Source of the DNA: Cercospora beticola
Taxonomy: Eukaryota > Ascomycota > Dothideomycetes > Mycosphaerellales > Mycosphaerellaceae
Reading direction: 5' to 3'
NCBI RefSeq assembly: GCF_033473495.1
Contig: NC_088936.1
Coordinates: forward strand, 62,001-126,000
Length of the DNA stretch: 64,000 nucleotides
Positions within the stretch are counted from its first letter, which is position 1; each line of letters begins with the position of its first letter. The notes under the pieces are model-generated. The model ran no database searches. It was not told where the DNA came from and worked only from the letters and a program-made list of their open reading frames with translations. The position numbers and the translations under genes were made by a program. Shown in pieces: positions 43,049 through 54,787 of the stretch.

Positions 43049-43901
43049 ATGACTTCTCAAGAGAGAGACCAGACGGATTTCGCAAGCCCAGTGCTTGCAG
43101 AGACGCCAAAAGCCAGGAAAGTCAGACCAGCTCGCAGAGAGACCATGAACGAGAACGTTGCGGTTCATGACCACACAGAATACTTGTCAGCAGGCTTCCG
43201 GCGGGGCAGTACGGCCCCGAAGCACATCCTAATCACATGAGAAGTCTCGCCGCGTCTTCCAAGCAGGTTCTTTCACGTTGTCGATGACCCTACAGACGAA
43301 GATCATACGCCATCTTCGAAGAAGCTGCCACCCTCGCGACGTACCCTTGCCACAAGCAGATCAGACAATGCTACTCTGACCCCCGATGAAGATTCGCCAG
43401 CTCCAGCACTAGTGCGAGAGAACAGCAGCAGATCCATTGGCCCAGGAGTACCAGCTTTGCGCAGCCGGCACCCTCTCCACCCAAAGCCACGCTGGCTCAG
43501 TCGTCGGGACAATGACTACGATCTGGATTGCAGCGTCTACGATACTGGTCTGTGCAAAGACAATTGCGCAGACCCAGCGACCGAAGAGATGATTCACTGC
43601 GATGGTGAGGTATGCTATCAAGGGGGTGGATGGTTTCATTTGCACTGTGTCTAGTAGGTGAACGAGTGCCAACTCGTAGCCCGAAACCGATTGCTCACAC
43701 TTTTATCGCAGCTTTGAAACTGCTCCTCCAATGCGTGATGGCAGAAAGTGGTTCTGCTTCATTTGCCGTGGCGCGCTCAATGCTGGGACGAGCAGTTACG
43801 GGCTTGTTCCAAGTAATGAAGAGTTGGTCCAGAAGAAAGAGGATGGCAAAGGCAAAGGGAGAAGACTTGGCGATGATTTGGCATGGGAAATGAAGAATTG
43901 A
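43049..43901 (+). CDS. PHD-finger protein
   Basis: This is a probable nuclear protein that reads histone tails through a PHD zinc finger. The second intron is firm: exon ends at 43653 (donor GTAGGT) and resumes at 43712, joining GWFHLHCV to YFETAPPMRDGRKWFCFICRG. The finger has the C4-H-C3 order: CKDNC, MIHCDGEVC, FHLHC, CFIC. The first intron must remove an in-frame TGA at 43238; either 43186-43266 (GTCAGC...AGCAG) or 43209-43295 (GTACGG...TACAG) works, giving 237 or 235 residues. The N-terminus is basic and disordered, and the tail is short and charged (QKKEDGKGKGRR). Confidence 0.62.
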
Positions 43902-44323
43902 TCGATCGAATGTGGTCGGCAGCGACATTGCCTCCTGTTCAACATGTGTGTTGCGCTCACGCTTTGGTCACCGCCTGAAGCGTTCCGGTCCCACAGGCAA
44001 AAAGTTGGATCGGGCAGCAGTAGCTCACGTACTTTGACTCCGCTGTGATGTGTTACCCTTTATGTTGTAGAAGGAGGTAGATCACGAGACTATGCTGACA
44101 TGTCCAATAGACCATTATCGCTACCAGCAGTGAGAACATGGTCCAACCAGCGCCTAGGCAACAGCATTCTGGGGTAAGCTTCACGATCACGCTTCCCCTG
44201 CAGCTTTGTAAAACCAGCTCCAAATTCTACCACCTGAGGAACTTACCAACCAGATCGCAACCTGCATATCTCCGCAACAGACTGTCTCAGTCAAACGAGC
44301 CCACGAACGGCTTCAGCTCCGCC
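43902..44323. other. Intergenic region
   Basis: A short gap between two plus-strand genes. The frame of the next gene is open from 44138 but lacks family-like sequence before 44324. Nothing else was seen. Confidence 0.5.
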
Positions 44324-44906
44324 ATGCCGACTCGCTCAGTCTACCTCGCCAAATATCGAACCAGCAGTCGAGAACGCGTACACTTTGCCATCTTCATCCC
44401 CAATGCACAACATGACAGAAAAGATCTCAGTGAAACTTTCAAGTCTCAACAAACGAAAGGAAAGATAATTCAAGTCATCGGCGAGCCATTGATGAGCGGC
44501 TACATTTTGGAGTTCAAACGCAACTACGACTGCAGCACCGGCCCCGCCTTGAAGATTCTCAAGTATCTGGGCAGTGTGGATGATACGCACCTGTTCGAAC
44601 CCGAGTCGGACGAACTTGTTCAAGAAAGCACGCCTCGGTCACAGCTGGAGCGTGAAGCGCAGAAGATCCCGCCGCCCCGGAAAGGACAGGATATTCGGGC
44701 GCCGATTGATGGGGTGAGTAGTAGCCCCTTGGTATATCGTACGCGGACTAATTGCGCGATGCCTGTAGGTCAATACCAGGAGATGTCAAGAATGGACGAC
44801 TGAATTCATCACGCAGCTTGCGGACTTGGGGATGATCGAGAGAGAGGCGGTTGATCGTGTTCAGAGCGAGCGGGATACGCCAACGCATGGGATTTTTGGG
44901 TACTGA
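44324..44906 (+). CDS. Conserved small fungal protein of unknown function
   Basis: Exons 44324-44713 and 44769-44906 flank a 55-nt intron (GTGAGT...TGTAG), giving 175 residues. The start MPTRSVYLAKYRT is followed by HFAIFIPNA, an alternation of strands, and IIQVIGEPLMSGYILEFKRN. After a Pro-rich linker, the second exon adds CQEWTTEFITQLADLGMI. This matches a common small-protein pattern in Pezizomycotina, in which a basic/aromatic N-terminal half precedes a conserved RCQEW motif. No activity is known to me. The frame is open back to 44138, but that ATG would add 62 unlike residues. Confidence 0.7.
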
Positions 44907-45504
44907 TTCAGAGACATCAGCTTGTCTCTTCTCGACAAGGGCGTCTTTGAGCCCGACTGCACTGTTCGGTCCCTCACTTCATGGCTGGCAGTGCGATTTG
45001 GGCCCCAGATGGACTGCCACAGCAAAGCCCTGTGAGGAGCACAGCGCCAGGACATAAGTTTGCGGGTGTTGTTGCAGTGCATCGAATGTAATGTAGATGT
45101 GGTTCCGCAGCTCCTTTGTCGGAAATGAGTCGCGCGGGGCTTGCGGTGTTACGAGTGTCAGAAGACGCGACTGCCCTTGCTCGGAGATTCGGAGGTGCGG
45201 AGAAACCAAGTCCGAGCAGCGGTTTCATTCCGAACTCCAATCACATCCCGTCCGAGCTTGCCGTTGGAAAGCATTCTGCCAGAGTTCTTAGAAATGTTCA
45301 ACACGTACCACTTTCATCCCAGGCTTTCAACTGCGCAGTCCAGGCATCAGCCGGTGGACAAGGCAATTGTTGCGGACTAAGTGGGCATCCGTAATCGGTC
45401 TACATGGGCAGGCATGTCGGAGATAGTAGGTACAAGAGTAGGCGAGCCGTCGACTCTTATCAGATCTATCTTTCTCACCTCCATCTGATTATTCCTCTAT
45501 CAAA
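44907..45504. other. Intergenic region
   Basis: Promoter side of the oxidoreductase gene. Frames of up to 92 codons are present but carry no features. Nothing else was seen. Confidence 0.5.
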
Positions 45505-46968
45505 ATGACTGCTGCACTTAGGAACGTCATTGTCGTTGGTGGCTCATATGTCGGCCTTGTATGTGTCGACAGCCTGGACATGACATGGTCCCAATGCTGA
45601 TGCAAGCGAACAGAACACCGCCCGAGAGCTTATGAGCATCTTGCCACAGACGCATCGTGTTCTCCTGATCGAGCCTCATACCCATTTCAATCACATATTC
45701 ACATTCGTGAGTTTGTTCGTCTACCTCGATCATTGCTCTAGACTGACTTGGAAATCCAGCCTCGCTTTGCCATTCTCTCAGGGCATGAACACAAAGCATT
45801 TGTTCCGTACACTGGCATTTTCCCATCCTCTTCTCGTCACAGGCATGTCGCTGCTCGTGCAACAGAGGTCCACCCCAACCATGTCCAGATCGACAGCAGA
45901 TGGGAAGGCTCACAGAATATTCCGTTCGACCACCTCGTCCTCGCCACTGGCACACACTTATCTGCGCCGTCGATGATGCCGCACAACGACTCCACATCTT
46001 CAATTGACTATCTCCAGTCTTACCAGACGCAGCTTCGAAATTCTCGTGCGGTCACCATTATCGGAGGCGGGGCGGTAGGAGTGCAAATGGCTCTCGATCT
46101 CAAGGAGCTGTATCCCGAGAAAGAAGTCACGGTCGTCCATTCACGAGATCGTCTCATGCAGAATTTCCACCCTAAGCTCCATGAAATCATCAGCGACGCA
46201 TTTCAGGAGAAGGGGATAAATCTCAGCACAAGTACGCGCGCGAAAATTCCTGCGAACGGAGCATTCCCCAATAACGGACAACTGTTCGAGGTCGAATTCA
46301 CGAATGGCCAGCAGCCCATCTCGGCAGACTTCGTCATTCCGGCGACAGGGCAGAAACCAAACAACCACCTTGTATCAAGTCTCCCGTCATCAACAACGGA
46401 CAGCCTTGTGAACCCGGCGAATGGTTTCTTGCGAATCCGGAAGACTCTTCAGCTCCAAGATCCCGCGTACGATCATATCTTCGCCGTTGGCGACATCGCA
46501 GATACTGGTCTTCATAAGGCCGCGAGACCTGGTGGCGCACAAGCAAAGGCCGTGGCCAAGAATGTGCTGAGCATGATCGAAGGACAACAGCCAGAAGCGC
46601 AATTCGAGCACAGCGTGCGAGCAATACATTTGAGTTTGGGCTTGGTGAGTACAAATGATCACTCACTATTGCGCGTTGAATGCTTCGCTAATTTAGCGTG
46701 CGGTCTTACAGAAACGCAACATCATATTCCGCAATCCGAATGAGGCGGAAGGGCAAACAGAGCCGGTGGTCATGGAGAAATATGAGTAAGTCTGCAGCAG
46801 GACCTTGTCATTACAGGGTCTCAAAGAAGTCATGGCTAACTCCATCGTCGCAGTGGTCGAGAAGATATGGGAGTCGAAGGAATGTGGGATAGGTTGAATG
46901 TTTCTCTTGCTCAATTACAAACACCGAAGACGAGATGGGAGGGTACAGAGATCCGGGCTGAATTGTGA
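45505..46968 (+). CDS. AMID/FSP1-like FAD-dependent NAD(P)H oxidoreductase
   Basis: This is a flavoprotein of the AIF-like family that passes electrons from NAD(P)H to quinones. Five exons (45505-45558, 45614-45706, 45760-46644, 46712-46785, 46854-46968) give 406 residues, all with GT-AG introns. The FAD loop is VIVVGGSYVGLNTA at the N-terminus, the NAD(P)H loop is VTIIGGGAVGVQMALDL, and the second FAD site is FAVGDIAD. The C-terminal part ends KTRWEGTEIRAEL. There is no obvious targeting peptide, so it may be cytosolic or lipid-attached. Length agrees with fungal AMID-like proteins (about 370-420). Confidence 0.88.
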
Positions 46969-47525
46969 GAGAACGAACCTGTGTTTTAGACAGCTGATAC
47001 CAATAGATGCACTTTGCGGTGCAGCAATCTAATGAGGCCACATCTTTGATCAAAATCCACGCAATTCGATGACACCAAGCTTTGCAGTGTAGTAGAATGT
47101 TGCGGGTGTCGGAGCAATGCCCCATCTCGTTCCGCGACACTTGGAGGATTCAGCTGCATGAGCCGTTTGTGCACTTGCTGCCGAAATACGAAGCACCAAT
47201 CAGAGACAGCGCTGCTGTTACGCAGGATTCCAGGACCGATCAACGACTCCACAAACTACAATCTAGAGACGCGATAGTTGTATGCCAGTGCGAAGCAGAC
47301 GGAACTGTGTCAGAGTCTGGACGTCCCAATATGTTGTTGCCTATATCGCCGCAGCCATGTTGCCAGCTACAAATACAGCGCCAGGCCCAATGCTGGAAAT
47401 CACAGACGCATACCGCGGGTCGCATTCGTCTCTGGACGACTTGTCAATGTTTGGCCACATCTGCTGAAGCTCGCGATACTACACAACAGTGTATGGAGTG
47501 AGCCTTTCTATTCTACGAACGCACC
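46969..47525. other. Intergenic region
   Basis: This is the 3' side of the oxidoreductase gene and promoter of the glycosyltransferase gene. No additional feature is visible. Confidence 0.5.
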
Positions 47526-50500
47526 ATGGCCATCAGATCGTCTGCCAAAAACATGCCAAGCTTCGATGAGAACGCAAGCCTAAGATCAATCCCAGTGTCC
47601 ACAAAGTCAGACCTACAAGACGATGACCTGCGACCTCCGGCATACGGCGACTCATACGGCGAACTCCGCGGCGAGAAAGATGGCCTCGGAACTACAGCCT
47701 ATACTACCGAGGACGGTCGTGTCAATATCCGCATCAATCAACTGAACAGACGTCTATCGCAAGTCTTCATTCCTGCTCTACGTCAAGAGGAACAGAACAC
47801 GCAAGATACCACCCCACCTTCTCCACCCTACATACCCGAGTCTTTGGGAGGCCATGATGGAGTACCTCCTCCACCATTGAATATCGTCATTCATATTGTC
47901 GGCTCGCGTGGAGACGTACAGCCCTTCGTTGCACTTGGGAAAGTGTTGAAGAACACATACGGTCACCGCGTTCGCCTGGCGACTCACCCTGTTTTCAAAG
48001 AATTCGTGCTGGAACACGGGCTTGAGTTCTTCAGCATTGGAGGTGATCCATCACGGCTTATGGCATTCATGGTCAAGAACCCCAGCCTTATGCCGAGCTT
48101 TCGCAGTGTCGTGGATGGAGACATCAAGCAGCAGAGGAAGATTGTCAGCCAATATACCCAAGGATGCTGGCGATCATGTTACGAGGCAGGTGACGGGATG
48201 GCAGATACCCTCGCGGGTGGCGACAATTCCACTGGCTCCCAACACGGCCGTCACGAGACTTCAGCCAGACCATTCGTTGCAGACTGCATCATTGCCAACC
48301 CTCCGAGCTTTGCTCATGTTCATTGCGCCGAAAAACTGGGTTGCCCTTTCCACATAATGTTCACCATGCCATATTCCGCTACTCAAGGCTTTCCCCATCC
48401 TTTGGCCAACATTCAATCCAACGCCGATCCTCACTTGACCAACTACATGAGCTATGCGATGATGGAACTTCTGTCATGGCAGGGCCTGGGCGACATTATT
48501 AATCGGTTTCGAGCAAAGTGCCTAGGACTGGACCCAATAAGTCGCATGTGGGCTCCTGGAATGCTGCAGCGGCTGAAAGTCCCACACACATACTGCTGGT
48601 CGCCAGCACTTATTAACAAGCCAAAAGATTGGGGTCCACACATCAATATTGCTGGCTTCTATTTGCTGGAATCGGGCAGCTACGATCCACCTTCCGATCT
48701 CACGGAATTCCTCGCAGCTGGACCTACTCCAATATACATAGGCTTCGGAAGCATTGTGTTGGAGGATCCCGCTGCCATGACCAAGCTGGTACTAGAGGCT
48801 GCAGAATTAACAGGTCAACGTGTTCTACTCTCCCGAGGATGGGGCGATTTAGGAGGGAACGACATTCCGGATAACATCTTTTTACTTGGCAACGTACCGC
48901 ATGACTGGCTGTTCAAACATGTATCGTGTGTCGTCCACCACGGCGGCGCAGGGACTACGGCCGCGGGCATTAGTGCGGGTTGTCCGACTGTTGTCGTGCC
49001 ATTCTTCGGCGATCAACCATTTTGGGGTTCAATGATTGCGCGCGCAGGCGCTGGTCCTGATCCAATTCCATTCAAGCTACTCACAGTAGCCAAGCTTGCC
49101 CATGCTATCGAAACATGTTTGAGGCCGGAAAGCCTGAATCGTGCCAAAGAGCTTGCACAGAAAATCGCTTCAGAGAACGGAGTTCATACTGGAGCACAAT
49201 ATTTTCATCAGTTCCTTGAAGTTGACCGTCTTCGATGCACTCTAATCCCATCTCGGGTAGCCGCGTGGCGCATAAGGCGTACCAAAGTCAGGCTTAGTAC
49301 TTTGGCAGCCTGCACTCTGGTGAACGCAAATCTTCTGGAACCCAAGGACTTGAAGCTGTTGAGAGCACAAGAGTATGAGACTGACAGAGGTGCCACGGAT
49401 CCAATCTCTGGTTCATTTTTTGCAGCTTGTGGGGCATTCAGCAGTATGGCGATGGGTCTCGCGGATGTTCCATCCGAGACAGCAAAAGCACTAAAAATGC
49501 CTTTCAGGGCCACTCGGCAGACTCCTGATCTTGAGACTGATACAACTGACCGAGCCACAACAACGCAAACCTCAAATAATAGGTCAGATTCTGCGTCCCT
49601 CAAATCGCGTAACCATGAGTTTAGCTCCCAGTCCGAGTGTTCTAGACGCCATGCCAGCAACATTCAAGTAGTAGAACCGTCGAACGACCGAGACATGTTG
49701 CGTCAAAGCTTTCCGCATTCCAGTAAAGGTGCTGGGCGTTTTGCTAAAGCCCTTGTGCAATCGCCCATGGATCTCTCAATGACCATCACAAGAGGTTTCC
49801 ATAACATGCCAAAGCTCTGGAATGATGATACCGTGCGCCCCTCCACAAAAGTCGCGGACTTTTCGTCCGGTGCTCGAGCAGCAGGGAAGAACTTCGGGCT
49901 CGGTTGGTACGATGGAGTCACAGGCTTGGTTACCCACCCGTGGAGAGGCGCACAGACGAATGGAGCTGTTGGCTTTGTCAAAGGAATTGGCAAAGGCATA
50001 GGAGGATTCGTTGCCAAGTCGGGCGCGGGCAGCGTGGGAATACTGGGTTATACGATGAAAGGTCTGCACAGAGAAGTGCAACTTCTGTTCGCGAGCAATG
50101 TCGACAGTCATATTGCTGCTTCGAGAACAGCTCAGGGCTACGAGGAGTGGCTGCAGTGCTCTGAGGCTGAGAAACGGGATGTCATCGACAAATGGAAGTT
50201 GATGCAGAAGTATCTGAAGCGTAAAGGCCATCACGAAGAGATGATTCGAGACCTCTTAGCTGGTCGTGCAAAGAATGACAACCAGGATGGGGTAAGTGAA
50301 CCAACTGTGACTTTTGCAAGGGCGGAGAGCAACGAGACCACGAGCCAAATTTCCGAGACGTCGTCGCTCACAGCAAGCACTCCGAGGACTTCTGAAAATT
50401 CGCTTCGAGAAAATGGCTCACCTGAAGACGGGCACCGGTGCAACAGTCACATGTCGTTTACTGATGCACCGGGCGATGCGTACCTGCAACAAGCATTTCA

Positions 50501-50954
50501 TCGGCCCGCAGCCCAGTCCCTTGCTCAAGACCAAGCAGCCTCCAACCAGAAGTACATTCGCCAGGAGCGGGACTCGGACGATGAAGCTGCAGCGATAGAC
50601 CGCTACATCGAGGATTTGGTAGAAAGATCGGAAGGCCCAAGCAGGGCAAGACAGGCCGCAGATTCGTACTCGTCACAACATTCAGGTCGTAGTGCAGTGT
50701 CCAGTCGTCGTGGTTGCAGGGAATAACAGACAACGTACCAGCCGGATATGAAGACAGCAGAAGAGAAGACAGAAGAAGAAATCGTGCTGAAATATGTCAA
50801 GAAGCAAAGCCTTCTGGAAACTCTACATCACGAACGAAATCCAAATCGTGCTGGCCAGTCAATGGTCGAGGCTGAGGATGAAGCACTGCGAAGAGCGTTG
50901 GAGTTGAGCTTGCAAGAATACAAACTGGGTCCGATGGCATCTGCAAAGGGTTGA
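47526..50954 (+). CDS. Sterol-3-beta-glucosyltransferase-like UGT (GT28/GT1) with C-terminal UIM
   Basis: This is a UDP-sugar-dependent glycosyltransferase of the Atg26/sterol-glucosyltransferase type, though it lacks the GRAM-PH region of Atg26. The N-terminal donor-fold start is IVIHIVGSRGDVQPFVALG (about residues 120-138). The UDP-binding region contains VVHHGGAGTTAAG at about 468 and PFFGDQPFWG. A later block (HPWRGAQTNGAVGFVKGIGKG) is usual in the fungal family. The main frame has a TAA at 50724, but the same frame then reads on through EEEIVLKYVKKQS to a UIM (EDEALRRALELSLQEY) and stops at 50954. A small intron (for example 50689-50757 or 50697-50741) would remove the stop. If it is not spliced, the protein ends at 1066 residues. 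Confidence 0.8.
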
Positions 50955-51282
50955 TGCCACGATCTGGAACAGCGTCACAAATCCATAGACGCATCTCGAG
51001 GAGGGGATCAATGTAGTTGCTTTGGAAGGCAGACTGCCCTTTCCGTTCTCATCTATGTTAGGCGATCCTGCAGGATTGAGACCCGCCAAACGGAAAGGGG
51101 GAACAATTGGCCGACAGGCAACAACAGCTTCAACTTCAGTCCTCACATCGGAAGGACATGTGCAAAACCTTCGACTATACCGAGCTCCTCGTCCTCCATG
51201 TTCAACAGCTGCATAACTGACCAGCATCGAAGGAAATGCGCATGATGGGAATATCGGAACTGCCCAGGCTCCGACACACTCG
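50955..51282. other. Intergenic region
   Basis: A short region between the glycosyltransferase and the next regulator gene, both on the plus strand. No feature was seen beyond its role as promoter. Confidence 0.5.
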
Positions 51283-53010
51283 ATGGGTACAAGATACGAG
51301 GCCAAGGTACCAATCTTGCCTCTCCGACCACTCAGCTCGTCGAAAGCGGTCCTGTCTGCATCGTGCATACGAAGCGATCCCCAATTGATCGCCAAGGCGA
51401 AGACAAGAGAAAGCAAGCCCAAATCTAGGGCAGGATGTATCACGTGCAAACAACGAAGGGTAAAGCTCGCTGATTCGCACAGAGTAAGTCCTGAACATTA
51501 AGCTCACAGTTTGCTTCAGATCAAATGTGATGAAGGCCAACCAGCCTGTGCCAAATGTCTCAGCTCTGGACGGCAGTGCGAAGGATATACAGCGCCACCT
51601 CCCAGGAAAGCGAATAATCATGCCACGAAAAGACTTCCAAGTCCAGTTAAAGGACTCGCTTCGTCATCATTGAAAGTCTCAGAGCACGAGCTCAGAGCTC
51701 TGGAGTTCTTCTGCGCCAAGACGGCTCCTGATCTTGGAATGTATTTCGACAATCATTTCTGGAGATCATTGCTTGTGCAAGCCAGCCTGGTTGAGCTCGC
51801 ACTCGCTCATGCTGTCGTGACTGTGGGCGTATTTGCTGAACAGCGCTCGGGACTATGTGGCAACGAGCAGCGCAATCTGGAGACCTCGCATGAACATATG
51901 GCTCGCGCCACTTACAACAAATCAATCACACAACTTGCAAAACTTTCTGTATCTGCGAACGACAACACAGAAGTAATACTGTTGGCGTGCATCTTGTACA
52001 TCTGCGTCGAGTTCCTGCGCGGCAACGAAGAAGAGGCAGTTCGACACTTCAATGGAGGCATGGCCATCATCGCGAACCTCATAGCTGGAAAGGACGGCTC
52101 ATCTGCTGCAGACAGGACAATTGATGGGATCCGAAGCACAGGCATCCTGACGTTCTTCAACCGTTTGGAAATGCTGGCTGCACTGTTCGATAACGACTCT
52201 TCTTGGCCATATGCAGTCACGCTGCAGGAAAGTATTCCAAGCGAATTCCACTCCATTAGCACGGCTCGTGATAGCCTCGTTCACCTCATGAATCTTTCTC
52301 TCCGATTCATCCGCAGTGTCGGTCTCGCCAAATACGACCTATCATTCGCCAATACTTACCACGCTGCTTTTGACGAACAGCGAATTCTACTCCGCCATCT
52401 TCAGCTCTGGCGCTCTCGATTCTCCGCTTACCAAGCTCGACACGCATCTGGTCTAAGCTCCACAGACTTCTACGCTTGCAACGTTCTCGAGATACAAAGA
52501 CTTGTCGCAGACATTTGGGTAAAAACGACGATGACACCGCTCGAATGCGCACATGATGAGCATATGCCAGCATTAGAAGCGATCATCACGCTCGCAGAGC
52601 AACTTTCGACCATGGTAGATGGCACCAAAAGCCAGCGGGAACGTGCACGATACAACAATACCTTCCTTCTCGACACGGAGATCGTGGGACCTCTGCATTG
52701 GGTCAGTATTAAGTGTCGAGACCCTACTCTGCGTCGACGAGCAATTAATGTACTGCGCGGGACAGATCGTCGAGAAGGAAAGTGGGATTCTAGAATGTCG
52801 GTCGCAGTCGCGGAACGCGTGATGGCTATTGAAGAGGAGGAACTCCTCCACGGAGATCTGCCGAGCGAGGAGGCGAGGGTGCATATTGTGAGCATCAAGA
52901 GTGATGCAGGCTTGGGGCCGTCGAAACATGCACTCACGTTCTTCACTAAGCCCGATGGTGTGTATGGGGACTGGAAAGTGTGGCAGGAAGTTGTGCAATC
53001 GACCAGGTGA
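51283..53010 (+). CDS. Zn2Cys6 transcription factor
   Basis: This is a fungal-specific nuclear regulator. Exons 51283-51459 and 51520-53010 flank a 60-nt intron (GTAAAG...TTCAG). Splicing creates the zinc cluster CITCKQRRIKC...CAKC...C (C-x2-C-x6-C-x6-C-x2-C-x6-C) at about residues 52-78, and without splicing the cluster is broken, which supports this junction. The product is 555 residues. The rest is the helical fungal_trans_2-type regulatory region, with ELRALEFFCAKTAPDL soon after the cluster. The gene lies head-to-tail between the glycosyltransferase and hom2, but its targets cannot be read from the sequence. Confidence 0.85.
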
Positions 53011-53556
53011 AAGGCCCATCTCTAGCCGCAGTCCCATCTTCAATGTCCGTGGCTGCCACTTGAAATTTTTGTATCGTTCGATGGTTTTTCAAAGGAAGAG
53101 ACATGGTTGTCGGGCTTTCTAGGACTGCTGTCGGAGCATATCGTGAGAAGCGGATGTGGGCTGAGCAAGAGTCGCGGCACTCAAGGTCCTGGGTACTTCG
53201 GAAATAGAGATGATGACAGGAGCCCAACTGCGGCAGCGATTATTGCAGATGAATGGACGTCTGTGAAGTGAATGGTCGCGGCGAATCTCGGTGAGCTGAA
53301 GGTGAAGGTGCGGTCTGGACCGGTGGGCATGCCAATGTCAAATGATGCCTCAAATATTGATGGAGCTTTGATGACTGCGGTCCGATAGCGGGGTTCAAGA
53401 TGCGTCACAAACAGGCATTCTCCATCTTTTCCGACAATTTCCCTTGCTCGCTTGCCATTGAGTCAAGGGCTATAATTGCACCTCTTCGACTTCTTTCTTT
53501 CGATGGAAACAGCCAAACACGTTATTCACTCCCAAGGCTACGCTCTCGAAGTCAGA
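53011..53556. other. Intergenic region with hom2 promoter
   Basis: Between the regulator stop and the hom2 start. It contains the Gcn4-type site at 53459-53465 and a TATAAT-like stretch at 53471. No gene was found here. Confidence 0.5.
53459..53465. promoter_or_regulatory. Gcn4/CpcA-type site (TGAGTCA) upstream of hom2
   Basis: TGAGTCA is the exact palindromic-type site for the bZIP activator Gcn4 (CpcA/CPC1 in filamentous fungi). It lies 92 bp before the ATG of the aspartate-semialdehyde dehydrogenase gene, a position and target typical of cross-pathway control of amino-acid synthesis. Confidence 0.55.
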
Positions 53557-54787
53557 ATGGCCACCGACGGATCCAAATTCCCAGCCAAACGGTGTGGTCA
53601 GTGAGTCCCCCTTCCGTCATGCTTGATCTCCTGTATCGATACTGATGGGAGTTGTGTTTTGCAGGTGTCTTGGGCGCAACGGGTAGTGTAGGACAGCGAT
53701 TCATCCTTCTACTCGCCCTCCATCCTCACTTCAAGCTCACCGCCGTTGGAGCCTCTCCGCGATCGGCGGGCAAGCAGTACAAAGATGCTGTCAAGTGGAA
53801 GCAGGCCACACCAATGTCTAAGCAGTTGGGCGAGCTGGTGGTGAAGAATTGCACGCCAGAGGAGTTCAAGGATGAGGTCGATATCGTCTTCTCCGGTCTG
53901 GACAGCGATGTCGCAGAAGATACAGGTACAAGAGCCACACCATATCTTGAACTTACCCTATATTGACACATCGTGCAGAAATGGCCTTCCTCAAGGCCAA
54001 CATTCCCACATTCTCCAACGCCAAAAACTACCGCCGCAACCCAATCGTGCCTCTCGTCGTCCCTACGGTTAATCTCCCACATCTCAACCTCATTCCCCAC
54101 CAACGACAACATTTCTCCCTCGAGAAGGGCTTCTTGGTCTGCAACTCCAACTGCGCCGTGATCGGCATCGTGATTCCTTTCGCAGCCCTCCAAGCCTGCT
54201 TTGGTGAGATCAACACTGTCTCCGTCGTCACAATGCAAGCAGTTTCTGGAGCAGGATACCCAGGTGTCAGCAGCATGGACATCATTGACAACGTGGTCCC
54301 CTTCATCAGCGGCGAAGAAGACAAGTTGGAAACAGAAGCGAGAAAGATTCTGGGAGGCATAAACGAGGGGAACACCGAATTTGTGGAACAAAGCGAGCTT
54401 CGCATATCCGCAGCATGCAACCGTGTCCCTGTGCTGGATGGACACATGGCTTGTGTTTCGCTCAAGTTCGCGAAGCAACCTCCTCCGAGCGTGCAGGAGG
54501 TCAAGGCTGCTCTGAGAGAGTACGTCTCCGACGCACAGAAATTGGGCTGCCCTTCTGCACCAACGAATGCCATTGCTCTATTTGACGATGATCAGCCGGA
54601 TCGTCCTCAGCCACGATTGGATCGTGAGTTGGACCGCGGATATGCTGTTTCAGTAGGCAGAGTGCGCGAGGATGAGAGCGGGATATTCGATATCAAGTTT
54701 GTGGCTCTGTCGCACAACACGGTCATTGGTGCGGCGGGAAGCTCTATTCTGAACGCTGAGGCGGCGGTTCTGAAGGGGTATGTATAG
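53557..54787 (+). CDS. hom2: Aspartate-semialdehyde dehydrogenase
   Basis: This enzyme reduces aspartyl phosphate to aspartate semialdehyde with NADPH (EC 1.2.1.11), the branch step to threonine, methionine and homoserine. Exons 53557-53596, 53665-53925 and 53979-54787 give 369 residues; introns are 68 nt (GTCAGT...TGCAG) and 53 nt. The NADPH loop [13 protein letters not shown] forms across the first junction. The catalytic cysteine is in CNSNCAVIG, and the substrate-binding His lies in [28 protein letters not shown] is a family block. Length is normal for the fungal enzyme (about 360-370). The site at 53459 suggests CpcA control. Confidence 0.93.

Noticed and set aside
43238..43240. In-frame TGA taken as proof that the PHD-finger gene is dead
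   Set aside because: Two intron choices with matching phase remove it, and the second intron of the gene joins the PHD finger perfectly, so an intact gene is more likely.
43646..43660. TAG-TAG after the PHD motif GWFHLHCV as a premature end
   Set aside because: Donor GTAGGT at 43654 splits the first TAG and joins in phase to the exon carrying the remaining PHD cysteines.
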